DNA from: an uncultured Candidatus Poseidoniales archaeon
GTDB lineage: Archaea > Thermoplasmatota > Poseidoniia > Poseidoniales > Poseidoniaceae
Reading direction: 5' to 3'
Assembly: GCA_905182715.1 (NCBI GenBank)
Contig: CAJJCP010000025.1
Span: 1 to 41,190 of the forward strand
Length of the DNA stretch: 41,190 bases
Position numbers and translations under genes: made by a program
The notes under the pieces: model-generated
Databases searched by the model: none
What the model was told of the DNA's origin: nothing
What the model saw: only the letters and a program-made list of their open reading frames with translations
Part shown: in pieces, positions 28,264 through 36,432 of the stretch
Layout of the letters: each line of letters starts with the position of its first letter
Numbering within the stretch: the first letter of the stretch is position 1

Positions 28264-30636
28264 TTACTTTTTGTTAGTATACTTTGAAATCCATACATCT
28301 TCTGATTTCGTTGGAAGCCCAGAAGGATTCTTTCCTGAGTTTGGACTACGCACCACCATGAAGCAGAGGGCGAAGAAAAGAACGATACACAACCCGATAA
28401 GAATATTCACTTGATTGCTTGAATCTTCATCAGATACATCTCCAACCACCTCTTCTTGCTCTTGCTCTTCCTCAACGACTGGATTTTCTGAATCCACTTC
28501 GATCAAACAGGAAGTGCAAAATACAGTATAAAATGATACAGAGTTCCCAGCCAAATCGGTAACTGTGATTGCAATTGTGACGTCAGGAGATTGATTGGAA
28601 AGGGACAAATCGATTGCAGCGATACCTTGTGTCAAGTCGATACTTTGCTTTTGAGTAAGAGTCGAAATTGTATATTCAAGAGATACTGCATCATCACTCA
28701 GCATGAATTGGACGGTATATTCACCAGTATGTAAATTGGAAAATGTTGCATTTTCCCAACCAACAAACCATCGACTGGTCTCGATTTTTGCTTCAGAATT
28801 GTAGAGTTTTAATTGTACTTTAGGTGCATTTCGGTCTTCATTAACTGAATCACTTAATGTCCAATCTTCAAAGTCTACTTCATTGCCAAATGTATCGATT
28901 CCACCGATCGCATACACTACAGTTACTTCTTCTCCGATTTGGGCTACCGTATCAACAGAGAGAGTATACTGCGAGGCTACGGTATTTTCGACCTGTGCCA
29001 CGAGTACCCAAAAGGCAGGCTCATCCATGTCGCTGTAGAGGTTGCGATAAATCATCCAATTTGTTCCAGACTCCATCCCATCACCCATCCAAGTGAGTTC
29101 TGTTGTTCCATCAGCGTGATAGTTTGCATTCAATATTGAAGGGACAGTTGGTTTCTTGGTATCTTCTACAAGAAGTGAGTTAAGAGAATTCAGACCAATT
29201 GAAATGTTGCTTTGTGCATAGGTTATGTTTTGAGTTCCAAAAGATGCGATTACGGTAATTGCGTACCATGCGTTTTCGGAAACTCCTGAGTCTAATGTCA
29301 AATTGTAGTGTTGAACTCCTGCATCAATAATCGCTACGAGTGTTCCATCTGAGGTCGTTCCAATTGGGCCTGTTGTTGACCTCCAAATCTGGTACTGAGC
29401 TTCAGAGTGGTTTTCTAAATCTGACCATGTTAACTGCGTAATTCCCATCGAGTGAGTTGCAGCCAAGTCTGTTACAATGTTTTGATTTTCGACCAAAGTG
29501 AATTCATTGGTCTGGGCATTTGGTGCCGCAGAAAGGTTCTGTTGTTGATTTCCCAGTTCATCTGATAGTGTGATGAGATAGTACGAGTCACCACTGTGCC
29601 CAGGAAGCACTGTGAAATTAAAATGAGTTGAATTGGCAGGCAAGAGAGCAATCTCTTCAACTTCATCAGCAAGCAGGTCGGTAATGCTTGTAGGGCTGCG
29701 CCAAATATGCAGTGTGTGATTGACATCTTCAATGACTGAGCCAGTCCAATTTAATTCAGTCGTAGAAATTGAAGCATTGAAGTTCACTTGCAGAGTTCCC
29801 GTGATCGACGACCCTACGTTATCTTCAGTAATCCCTTGTGGAAGAGAATTACTCGAGAGAAGCCTTTCATCCTGTACGCCACCAAAAGAATGTAAGACAG
29901 TATAATGTTGAACCCGACTTACATTTGGAGGGTGGGTGATTTCAAAGGAATGAATATCTGATGAAAGGTTCGACGCAATGCTCAATTTAACGATTGAGTT
30001 CCAATTGCTTCGATTTGCTTTGATTGCATGCCCCCATATGGATGTGGTGTGGTTCGAATCAACAGATGCATCCACTTGAGAGACATCAATCCAGCTTAAC
30101 TCAGTGGTAGAAGCAGTTGCATTAAACACGGCTTGGAGACTGTACGGGGAACGGATTGAAGAGCCGTATTCGTAAAGAGGTTCACTCAAAGAAGCATTAC
30201 CTATTGAGAAGTCATCGATTGTAGTGCCGTTGTTCAAAGTACTAAGAACGCCATAGTAGAATCCACCATCGGTATTTGCAGGTGTCTGAAATACAACCAC
30301 ATGTTGTCGGTTTTTACACATGGTGAGGGAATCCGAATCAAAGCAGGCCTGTATCTGGTCTTCGATGAGTTGCGCATTTTGATAATTTGAACTGTTTAGC
30401 GGCTCATCTGAACGGTAAAGTGAATAATTGGTGTTTTTCAAATCTTCAAGAATGAGGTAGTCATTGGTATCAATATTTTCCCAAATCAATGTCACAGTTT
30501 CGTTTGTCAAATCGAATGCAGCAGTGAGGTTCTTTGCCCCAAGGTCAGGTTCATTCGTGCCATCGGCTTGAACTGTGCTCAAAAGTGGCAGCAGCAAGAG
30601 GGTCGTCAAAAAAATCGAGATTCGGCGTTTGTTCAT
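28264..30636 (-). CDS. Exported membrane-anchored protein with fibronectin III-like repeats
   Basis: The 790-residue product has a signal peptide (ISIFLTTLLLLPLLSTVQA) and one C-terminal membrane helix (ILIGLCIVLFFALCFMVV, about 745-765) with a short basic tail. Between them at least five segments repeat the fibronectin III pattern of a TxLxW strand followed by a Trp/Tyr-Arg strand: ETVTLIWENI/YSLYRSD, TELSWID, TELNWTG/HIWRSP, TQLTWSD/YQIWRST and TELTWMG/WMIYRN. Many N-x-S/T sites suggest glycosylation. An acidic Glu-rich linker lies just before the anchor. It is a surface protein of unknown partner. Confidence 0.88.
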   Translation of the reverse strand: MNKRRISIFLTTLLLLPLLSTVQADGTNEPDLGAKNLTAAFDLTNETVTLIWENIDTNDYLILEDLKNTNYSLYRSDEPLNSSNYQNAQLIEDQIQACFDSDSLTMCKNRQHVVVFQTPANTDGGFYYGVLSTLNNGTTIDDFSIGNASLSEPLYEYGSSIRSPYSLQAVFNATASTTELSWIDVSQVDASVDSNHTTSIWGHAIKANRSNWNSIVKLSIASNLSSDIHSFEITHPPNVSRVQHYTVLHSFGGVQDERLLSSNSLPQGITEDNVGSSITGTLQVNFNASISTTELNWTGSVIEDVNHTLHIWRSPTSITDLLADEVEEIALLPANSTHFNFTVLPGHSGDSYYLITLSDELGNQQQNLSAAPNAQTNEFTLVENQNIVTDLAATHSMGITQLTWSDLENHSEAQYQIWRSTTGPIGTTSDGTLVAIIDAGVQHYNLTLDSGVSENAWYAITVIASFGTQNITYAQSNISIGLNSLNSLLVEDTKKPTVPSILNANYHADGTTELTWMGDGMESGTNWMIYRNLYSDMDEPAFWVLVAQVENTVASQYTLSVDTVAQIGEEVTVVYAIGGIDTFGNEVDFEDWTLSDSVNEDRNAPKVQLKLYNSEAKIETSRWFVGWENATFSNLHTGEYTVQFMLSDDAVSLEYTISTLTQKQSIDLTQGIAAIDLSLSNQSPDVTIAITVTDLAGNSVSFYTVFCTSCLIEVDSENPVVEEEQEQEEVVGDVSDEDSSNQVNILIGLCIVLFFALCFMVVRSPNSGKNPSGLPTKSEDVWISKYTNKK

Positions 30637-30733
30637 TTTACCCCTCGTGCCATGCTGTTCAAGCCCTCCTTATGTCAATTTTCCATGCATTCCATACCAA
30701 AATGCTCTTGGATGAAGGTGGAGACGGGTAATC

Positions 30734-31156
30734 ATGCTCCATGATGTCATCCATGAAATGGACCCCTCGGAACGGTTTCAATATGCTCAACTTTTGGCTT
30801 ACTTGGCAAGTGTAGATGGCGAGGTTTCTCGTATCGAAATGGCCTTTTATGAACAAAGGCTTGGTGCCACCCTCCTTTCTCCTGGACGAAAGCAACAACT
30901 TCGTGAGAGCATGTTGCAACAACTGGACTTAGATGCACATCTTGCAAAGATGCAACCACGTTCGATTAAATTAGCATTGAGAGATATTTGTTTAATGACA
31001 ATGGTCGATCGAGAAGTTGATGATTCGGAACGCAGCGTTCTGGACAAAGTAGCAACAGCTGCTGGCCTCACTCAGCAAAATGTGGACCAATTACTGAATT
31101 GGACTGTGAAAGGATTCCATTGGATGCAAGAAGGTTACAATGTATTGGATTACTAG
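30734..31156 (+). CDS. TerB-like domain protein, 140 aa
   Basis: The all-helical product shows the two TerB-type repeats: LLAYLASVDGEVSRIEMAFYE (about residues 20-40) and LMTMVDREVDDSERSVLDKVA (about 85-105), each with an acidic DGE/DRE loop that binds metal in TerB proteins. It is a soluble cytoplasmic protein. The family is linked to stress and membrane-associated complexes, but no specific role can be given. It is divergent from the fibronectin-like surface gene, with 97 bases between starts. It is the last ordinary gene before the repeat-bounded island. Confidence 0.8.
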   Translation: MLHDVIHEMDPSERFQYAQLLAYLASVDGEVSRIEMAFYEQRLGATLLSPGRKQQLRESMLQQLDLDAHLAKMQPRSIKLALRDICLMTMVDREVDDSERSVLDKVATAAGLTQQNVDQLLNWTVKGFHWMQEGYNVLDY

Positions 31157-31226
31157 ATCTTTCACTTCACCAGAAGAAAGAGCAGATTCAGTAACTCTCC
31201 TTTGAAACGATGCGAGTACGGTGCGC

Positions 31227-31323
31227 AGGCTGTGTACTGAGGAACTGAACACCCATTGTACTCTTCCATAATGTCTTGAGGGGTTTGAGAGAACCCTTGC
31301 GACTTCACGGAAATGATATGTCG
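31227..31323 (-). repeat. 97-nt island-end repeat, left copy (inverted relative to 40122-40219)
   Basis: The reverse complement of these bases matches 40122-40219 at nearly every position: CGACATATCATTTCC, AAGGGTTCTCTCAAACCCCT, CAAGACATTATGGA, GTACAATGGGTGTTCAG and CAGTACAC are shared. It contains a small hairpin GGGTT-CTCTCA-AACCC whose stem is kept in both copies while the loop varies. Its inner edge touches the stop codon of the SGNH lipoprotein gene. The outer side (31157-31226) holds nothing I recognise. Confidence 0.85.
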
Positions 31324-32190
31324 CTACTGTTGATTTTGTTCATTGAGAACAGAGTCTGCAATGACTCGAATGTCTGTGTCCCACTGAGTAAATTCCGGCA
31401 TATCCAAAGGTTCGAAACCATGGACTGCATGAAGCCAAATGAGGGTTCCTGTGTCGATTGTCAATTGCCCTGCATGACCTTTAGCGTCTGTGAAAATTGA
31501 AGTTGGCTTAGGTCCGCTTAATTTCTCAATGTCACCTTCCAATTCACCTGCTTCAAACATCTCGCGTAATTCATAGGCAATTGCTCCATGATGGAAAGTG
31601 AAGATATCAGCATCAGGATAGTCGGAACTCAAGTTTGTTCCAAGGCTAGCCCATGATCTATATGCTTCATCTGAGCCATCTCTAAATTCGCTTGCGTTAT
31701 CATAATCTTCTGGATAATCTTTCCAGGGCAGGGCTAAACCGATTCTAGTATTCGCATTCCGGTCGAGTGCATATTCAGTGAAATTCCAAATTGCTTCATC
31801 CGACTGAGCGCCTGATTCAATAAATTCGATACTACAACAAATCATGATTAGAACATCAATTTCTCCTGTATCAAGGAACTCTTTGATACGCTCGCTGTCC
31901 GCTTCATCAGCCCACAGAGCATCTGGAGCCCCGTTCGGCCCTCCACTAAATTGAGCGTAAGCGGCGTGGTTAGAAATTCCGGATGTATGTGCATAATCTT
32001 CAAGCAATTTTGCAAATTGTCTACCGAAACTATGGCCAATATAGAGAACATTGTAATCTTCCGAGTCTACATCCTCTGGTGGACGATCAATCATGTCAAG
32101 TTCTCCATCACCTTTCCCATTACGCAAACAACCCGATAAAGAGACTGTAAACATCAAAACAACAAGAAAAAGTGCAACCTTTTTGTTCAT
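31324..32190 (-). CDS. SGNH-hydrolase-like lipoprotein
   Basis: The product starts with a lipoprotein signal peptide (MNKKVALFLVVLMFTVSLSGC, lipid Cys21). After an acidic linker comes YNVLYIGHSFGRQF, matching block I of SGNH/GDSL-like hydrolases with Ser54 as nucleophile. A C-terminal Asp-His pair in FTDAKGHAGQL is a candidate for the rest of the triad. The substrate could be a glycan or ester; this is inference. I start at the ATG at 32190; the open frame further up is repeat sequence. The first 29 codons lie inside the 180-bp duplicated segment, so a second copy of this signal peptide exists at 36136-36223. It is divergent from TSP3 giant 1. Confidence 0.72.
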   Translation of the reverse strand: MNKKVALFLVVLMFTVSLSGCLRNGKGDGELDMIDRPPEDVDSEDYNVLYIGHSFGRQFAKLLEDYAHTSGISNHAAYAQFSGGPNGAPDALWADEADSERIKEFLDTGEIDVLIMICCSIEFIESGAQSDEAIWNFTEYALDRNANTRIGLALPWKDYPEDYDNASEFRDGSDEAYRSWASLGTNLSSDYPDADIFTFHHGAIAYELREMFEAGELEGDIEKLSGPKPTSIFTDAKGHAGQLTIDTGTLIWLHAVHGFEPLDMPEFTQWDTDIRVIADSVLNEQNQQ

Positions 32191-32282
32191 GATTCTTCTA
32201 AGTAATCGTTCGTATATGTAACTTCTGTGACAGTGGTGTAACCCTTCCGACACCCTCTGTACAGACAGTCCACGCGTCGGTA
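32103..32282. repeat. 180-bp direct repeat, copy A
   Basis: Identical to 36136-36315 except at one base (T at 32219, G at 36252). It spans the first 29 codons of the lipoprotein gene, its upstream region and a terminal motif ending CACGCGTCGGTA. Sequence diverges exactly after GGTA, followed here by the leader of TSP3 giant 1 and in copy B by the leader of giant 2. Promoters for both divergent genes probably lie inside or just beside it. Confidence 0.95.
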
Positions 32283-32330
32283 GCCACTGATCCAAAGGGT
32301 TCGACTTACAAGACTCCAGCCAAACTACAA

Positions 32331-35300
32331 ATGCTCAACACAAGTCGACAAGCCATGCGCAACATCACTCCTATGTTCCTTGCCTTCTTGATGATAATCG
32401 CCAGCATTTCTACCTTTGGTGAAATCACCGTTCAGGACCACGAACAAACGTCTTTGGAACTGACCGAAACCGAATCGATGCACACTGGCAACACAGATAC
32501 AGATATGGACGGTGTTTTGGATACAAACGATGCTTGTCCAAACACTTATGGAACCAGCACTGAAGACCGAATAGGTTGTATCGACACAGACGGTGACGGA
32601 TGGTCAGACTTAGGTGATGATTTCCACAACAAAGTCACACAATGGAAAGACACTGATGGTGATGGGCTTGGTGATAATTGGGGAGATGAATCATTTTGTA
32701 AACCATCTCACTGGCCAGGAGAATTCGTTGAAAATGCAATATTAACAGATGATTCTCCACTTGATTTTGATAACGATGGTTTTGAAGATGAAGGATTAGC
32801 GACTTTCCCCCAGTATATCATAGAGCCGTCTGTGCCTTTATCACTGTTGGATATAGCAGTAAATTCCTCAGCAGCAATATGTTCTTCAACACAGACGAAT
32901 GGAATCAATAGTGACAGATATTTCCTAGACCAAGTATGGTATGATGATTCAGGCTCTTTACATATTATTTCTACAAACTCTATCAATATAGGTCCCATGC
33001 ATTGGGAATTACAAACCAATCATAGTATTTGGGATGGGGTTTCTTGGACTGTGAATACACTTCAAGATGAAAATGGTTCATACTCTTTGGGATTTACCGA
33101 TTTGGCATATGTCAATAACACAATTCACGCGATTGTGGATGTATACCTAAATTCTTCAATTTTGACTGGAACTGCTAAGTATGGCATATATACAGAGTCT
33201 GGAAATTGGCATTTTCAAAACATATCAAGCAGCTTTGGTCCTTTAGATCTTGGAGATTATGAATTGGTCGCTTCTGAAGTCGGTTTTTCGGATGATGTAT
33301 ATTTAGTGACGGGTAATGCAGGCGATCCAGTGTACTACCAAGTTTACTCGAATGTGACATATGCAAATAATGGAATCTCAGAATCTATTGAATTAAACGC
33401 CCACTGGATGGCTTCAGTCGACAGTATCAATGGGTGGCAAGGTCAGCTACATTCGACTATAAAGTCAATGGATGGCTGGCCCGGTATACTTTTCAGTGAG
33501 CAGACACTTAATTATATGGACTTCTATATCGATTCTTTTGGTGACTTAACCGTTGTTCAAGACCTGAGTTTACTTATTGAGTATAATCATAGAATTGGGA
33601 TTGTTCTTGACTGGAATTGTGGATATTATTCTGGCGCGGGCATGGAGGCAGAATCTGTTGAACCAATAGCCCATTTGGATCCTTTTGATAAGATGCATTT
33701 ATTCTCCATCGATATAGTACAAAGAGGCCAGTTGTTTTTTGGTGTAAGTAATTCAAGTTATTCTAGCCTTAGTGGTGATGCCCGATGTATTGACATGGAA
33801 CCTTTTGATTCTCCTGATGAATTTGGTTTTACTTCTGGACAGAATCTCAAAGATTATTACCTCGGTGGCGATGAAGACCTCGAAGGGGTCAATCTCAGAA
33901 TGGAAGTCGATTCCAATGGGTTTACCCATGTTGTGTATACCAACTGTTTTTATGATGAATGGGCACCTATGAAACATCGAATAAAATATGCGATTTATGA
34001 CGGAGTCGAATGGGATATTTCTATAATTGTACCTTTTGATGTAGATTGCGCAGAGAACTTAGACTTCGTATTATCAAATGACGATCAAGCCTACATTGGC
34101 TATACAAATCTGAATGGTGAACGGATGAGTATATTGAAAGAAAGTGATGAATCTATATCAAATGATGTGGTTTTCGATTCCTGTCCAATCTTTTATGGCA
34201 CCAGTACTGAAGATGTTGCAGGCTGTATCGATAATGATAATGATGGCTGGAGTAATGCTGAAGATTTATTCCCTGGAGACTCAAATGAATGGGAAGATTC
34301 TGATGGTGACGGAGTTGGGGATAATTCGGATGAATTCCCGGACGATTCCACTGAATCAGAAGATTCTGATGGTGACGGAGTCGGTGATAATTCAGACCAA
34401 TTCCCATATGACTCAAATGAAAGTATAGATTCTGATGGAGATGGGTTTGGAGATAATTCTGATGCTTTCCCGGATGATTCTGACGAATCAGAAGACTCAG
34501 ATGACGATGGAGTTGGCGATAACTCTGATGAATTCCCATATGACCCAACACAATTTGAAGATAATGATGAAGATGGATATGGTGATAATATAAATGGAAA
34601 TAATCCGGATTTATTCCCTAATAATTCCTCTGAATGGGCTGATACGGATGGTGACGGTCATGGAGATGAAGAACATGATGAATTCCCACTCGATTCAACA
34701 GAATCCGTCGATACAGATAATGACGGAACTGGCGATAATGCAGATATCGACGATGATGGTGATGGCGTTTCCGATACCAACGATACTTTCCCACTTGATT
34801 CAACAGAATCCGTTGATACGGATAATGATGGTTTTGGTGATAACTCTGATACCGATGATGATAACGATTTAATTCTCGATATTGATGATTTGTTCCCACT
34901 CGATTCAACAGAATCAATCGATACAGATAATGACGGAACTGGCAATAATGCAGATATTGATGATGACGGTGATGGCGTTTCTGATACCAACGATGCTTTC
35001 CCACTTGATTCAACAGAATCCGTCGATACAGATAATGACGGAACTGGCGATAATGCAGATATCGACGATGATGGTGATGATGTTTTTGATACCAACGATA
35101 CTTTCCCACTTGATTCAACAGAATCAGTCGATACAGATAATGACGGAACTGGCGATAATGCAGATGTCGACGATGATGGTGACGGTGTTTTTGATACCAA
35201 CGATACTTTCCCACTTGATTCAACAGAATCCGTTGATACCGATCACGATGGTATTGGTAATAATGCAGATACTGATGATGATGGTGATGGAGTTTCAGAT

Positions 35301-35528
35301 TCAAGCGACGATTTCCCTGAAGATCCAACAGAATGGGCTGATGTGAATGGAGATGGTCTTGGAGATAACAAGGATCCTCTAAGTTCCTTCGAAAGTGCAC
35401 AACAAGCACCAGCCCTCTCACTGCTTGGAATTGCTGTAGTTCTTGGAATCATGTTTATGCTCTATCGTGCTCAACCACCTCTAAGGAATGAAGATAAATC
35501 TCTTGCTGAAATTGCTGAGGAAGAGTGA
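32331..35528 (+). CDS. TSP3-repeat surface protein 1, 1065 aa
   Basis: Exported: a signal segment (ITPMFLAFLMIIASISTFG, about residues 12-30) opens the protein. One TSP3-like unit (DTDMDGVLDTNDACPNTYGT) is followed by a roughly 480-residue beta-rich domain with no recognised family, then a second Cys-type unit (FDSCPIFYGTSTEDVAGC). A long Asp-rich array follows, then a membrane helix (SLLGIAVVLGIMFMLY, about 1030-1045) and an acidic tail. The Asp repeats should bind many calcium ions and stiffen the stalk (TSP3 knowledge). There is no PGF motif before the helix, unlike giant 2. The frame is unbroken. ATG 32331 or 32355 could be the start. The beta-rich part looks more A/T-rich than neighbouring genes. 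Confidence 0.88.
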   Translation: MLNTSRQAMRNITPMFLAFLMIIASISTFGEITVQDHEQTSLELTETESMHTGNTDTDMDGVLDTNDACPNTYGTSTEDRIGCIDTDGDGWSDLGDDFHNKVTQWKDTDGDGLGDNWGDESFCKPSHWPGEFVENAILTDDSPLDFDNDGFEDEGLATFPQYIIEPSVPLSLLDIAVNSSAAICSSTQTNGINSDRYFLDQVWYDDSGSLHIISTNSINIGPMHWELQTNHSIWDGVSWTVNTLQDENGSYSLGFTDLAYVNNTIHAIVDVYLNSSILTGTAKYGIYTESGNWHFQNISSSFGPLDLGDYELVASEVGFSDDVYLVTGNAGDPVYYQVYSNVTYANNGISESIELNAHWMASVDSINGWQGQLHSTIKSMDGWPGILFSEQTLNYMDFYIDSFGDLTVVQDLSLLIEYNHRIGIVLDWNCGYYSGAGMEAESVEPIAHLDPFDKMHLFSIDIVQRGQLFFGVSNSSYSSLSGDARCIDMEPFDSPDEFGFTSGQNLKDYYLGGDEDLEGVNLRMEVDSNGFTHVVYTNCFYDEWAPMKHRIKYAIYDGVEWDISIIVPFDVDCAENLDFVLSNDDQAYIGYTNLNGERMSILKESDESISNDVVFDSCPIFYGTSTEDVAGCIDNDNDGWSNAEDLFPGDSNEWEDSDGDGVGDNSDEFPDDSTESEDSDGDGVGDNSDQFPYDSNESIDSDGDGFGDNSDAFPDDSDESEDSDDDGVGDNSDEFPYDPTQFEDNDEDGYGDNINGNNPDLFPNNSSEWADTDGDGHGDEEHDEFPLDSTESVDTDNDGTGDNADIDDDGDGVSDTNDTFPLDSTESVDTDNDGFGDNSDTDDDNDLILDIDDLFPLDSTESIDTDNDGTGNNADIDDDGDGVSDTNDAFPLDSTESVDTDNDGTGDNADIDDDGDDVFDTNDTFPLDSTESVDTDNDGTGDNADVDDDGDGVFDTNDTFPLDSTESVDTDHDGIGNNADTDDDGDGVSDSSDDFPEDPTEWADVNGDGLGDNKDPLSSFESAQQAPALSLLGIAVVLGIMFMLYRAQPPLRNEDKSLAEIAEEE
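34296..35300 (+). repeat. Asp-rich TSP3-like repeat array in giant 1 (66-nt then 105-nt units)
   Basis: The array starts with 22-residue units of the form DSDGDGVGDNSDEFPDDSTE. After 34690 it switches to 35-residue units that insert an ADIDDDGDGVSDTND segment before FPLDSTESV. The 105-nt units are close copies of one another at the DNA level, which points to recent expansion. Confidence 0.9.
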
Positions 35529-35530
35529 TT

Positions 35531-35568
35531 CCTCGTTAGAGATAAACTTCTACTTGTTGTTAACGAGG
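35531..35568 (+). terminator. Hairpin directly after giant 1
   Basis: CCTCGTTA (35531-35538) pairs perfectly with TAACGAGG (35561-35568) across a 22-base loop, two bases after the stop at 35528. A transcript-end hairpin is the simplest reading. No long T run follows. Confidence 0.45.
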
Positions 35569-35604
35569 GTGATTTCATAACACCTTTGTAAACAATTCAG
35601 TAGA

Positions 35605-35955
35605 TTGAAGCGTTCGCTATGGAACATATACGTTCCTACCCACTGGTTGGATGGCGAGGCGAACATTGCCACTTCGGGGTACTACGCATCTCACTATGCC
35701 TGTTTTGTCATCAAGGGCCGATTTATCAGGGTGAACAAGCAATTTCAAGATCCACGTGCCAGTTTGCTCTATGCACAGAAAGTGATTGGTGGACACTTCG
35801 TTCTTGGTGAAGCTGCTATTCTGCGAACAGAGCTGGACGCTGATGCACCAGCAACGATCGCAAACCTAGCTTCGGACTATCGAAAATGGTGTATCAAGAT
35901 TGGTGCTCCTCTTGAGAACAGTTCAAATACTGTTAAATTCGGTGTATTGTCATGA
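35605..35955 (+). CDS. Hypothetical protein, possibly 5'-truncated
   Basis: The frame opens at a weak TTG start and runs 116 residues. The core (SHYACFVIKGRFIRVNKQF, then QKVIGGHFVLGEAAILRTEL) looks like a normal folded protein, but I do not recognise it. Its stop overlaps the next start by four bases (ATGA), so the pair was once an operon. The lack of a good start and its place just after giant 1 suggest that the 5' end may be missing. Confidence in coding is moderate. Confidence 0.5.
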   Translation: MKRSLWNIYVPTHWLDGEANIATSGYYASHYACFVIKGRFIRVNKQFQDPRASLLYAQKVIGGHFVLGEAAILRTELDADAPATIANLASDYRKWCIKIGAPLENSSNTVKFGVLS

Positions 35956-36263
35956 AGGAAGTCAAGTGCCCTAAATGTGATTCAAAGTTTGAAATGGATG
36001 CCACCGGCTACGCGGATATTGTAAACCAAGTCCGAGGAGATGAATTTGAAAGCGAACTGAACAGCCGACTCAAGGATTTGGAAGCAAATCACAACATGAA
36101 ACTTGAACTTGCTGAACAAAGCATTGCATCTGAAACTCCATCACCTTTCCCATTACGCAAACAACCCGATAAAGAGACTGTAAACATCAAAACAACAAGA
36201 AAAAGTGCAACCTTTTTGTTCATGATTCTTCTAAGTAATCGTTCGTATATGGAACTTCTGTGA
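35952..36263 (+). pseudogene. Truncated DUF2130-type protein fused to repeat copy B
   Basis: The first residues, MKEVKCPKCDSKFEMDATGY followed by ADIVNQVRGDEFESEL, match the typical N-terminus of DUF2130 proteins: a zinc-like CPxC pair, then the start of a long coiled coil. After about 60 codons (position 36135) the sequence becomes the 180-bp repeat, and the remaining residues to 36263 are repeat read in an unrelated frame. The rest of the usual 400-plus-residue protein is absent. The gene was cut by whatever event placed repeat copy B here. Confidence 0.7.
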
Positions 36264-36315
36264 CAGTGGTGTAACCCTTCCGACACCCTCTGTACAGACA
36301 GTCCACGCGTCGGTA
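36136..36315. repeat. 180-bp direct repeat, copy B
   Basis: Second copy of 32103-32282 with one mismatch. On the minus strand it still encodes the lipoprotein start MNKKVALFLVVLMFTVSLSG and a few codons after, but then runs into the truncated DUF2130 fragment, so it gives only an orphan signal peptide. Its right end (CACGCGTCGGTA) is the left arm of a long hairpin. Confidence 0.95.
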
Positions 36316-36354
36316 CGGACGCGTGAGATGCCTGTCGCAAGGGTATACAGAGGG
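36286..36354. repeat. Long imperfect hairpin at the joint before giant 2
   Basis: CCCTCTGTA (36286-36294) pairs with TACAGAGGG (36346-36354), and CACGCGTC (36304-36311) pairs with GACGCGTG (36318-36325) around the six-base loop GGTACG. The left arm is the end of repeat B. The right arm (36314-36354) is a copy of the 42-nt motif at 40219-40260. Copies at 32282 and 40219 have only one half each, so the hairpin exists only where the two half-motifs meet. Confidence 0.8.
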
Positions 36355-36432
36355 TAATTTCAAAAAATATGGCTTTTTTAAGGGTTCAATTTCATCCATT
36401 CAAGTCTTAAGCGTCACCAGATTGGAAACTTC

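Noticed and set aside
31200-31275. A short minus-strand ORF from an ATG in the left 97-nt repeat (MEEYNGCSVPQYTAC...)
   Set aside because: The right repeat copy gives a different frame because of one inserted G, so the reading frame is not conserved between copies and the repeat is unlikely to code.
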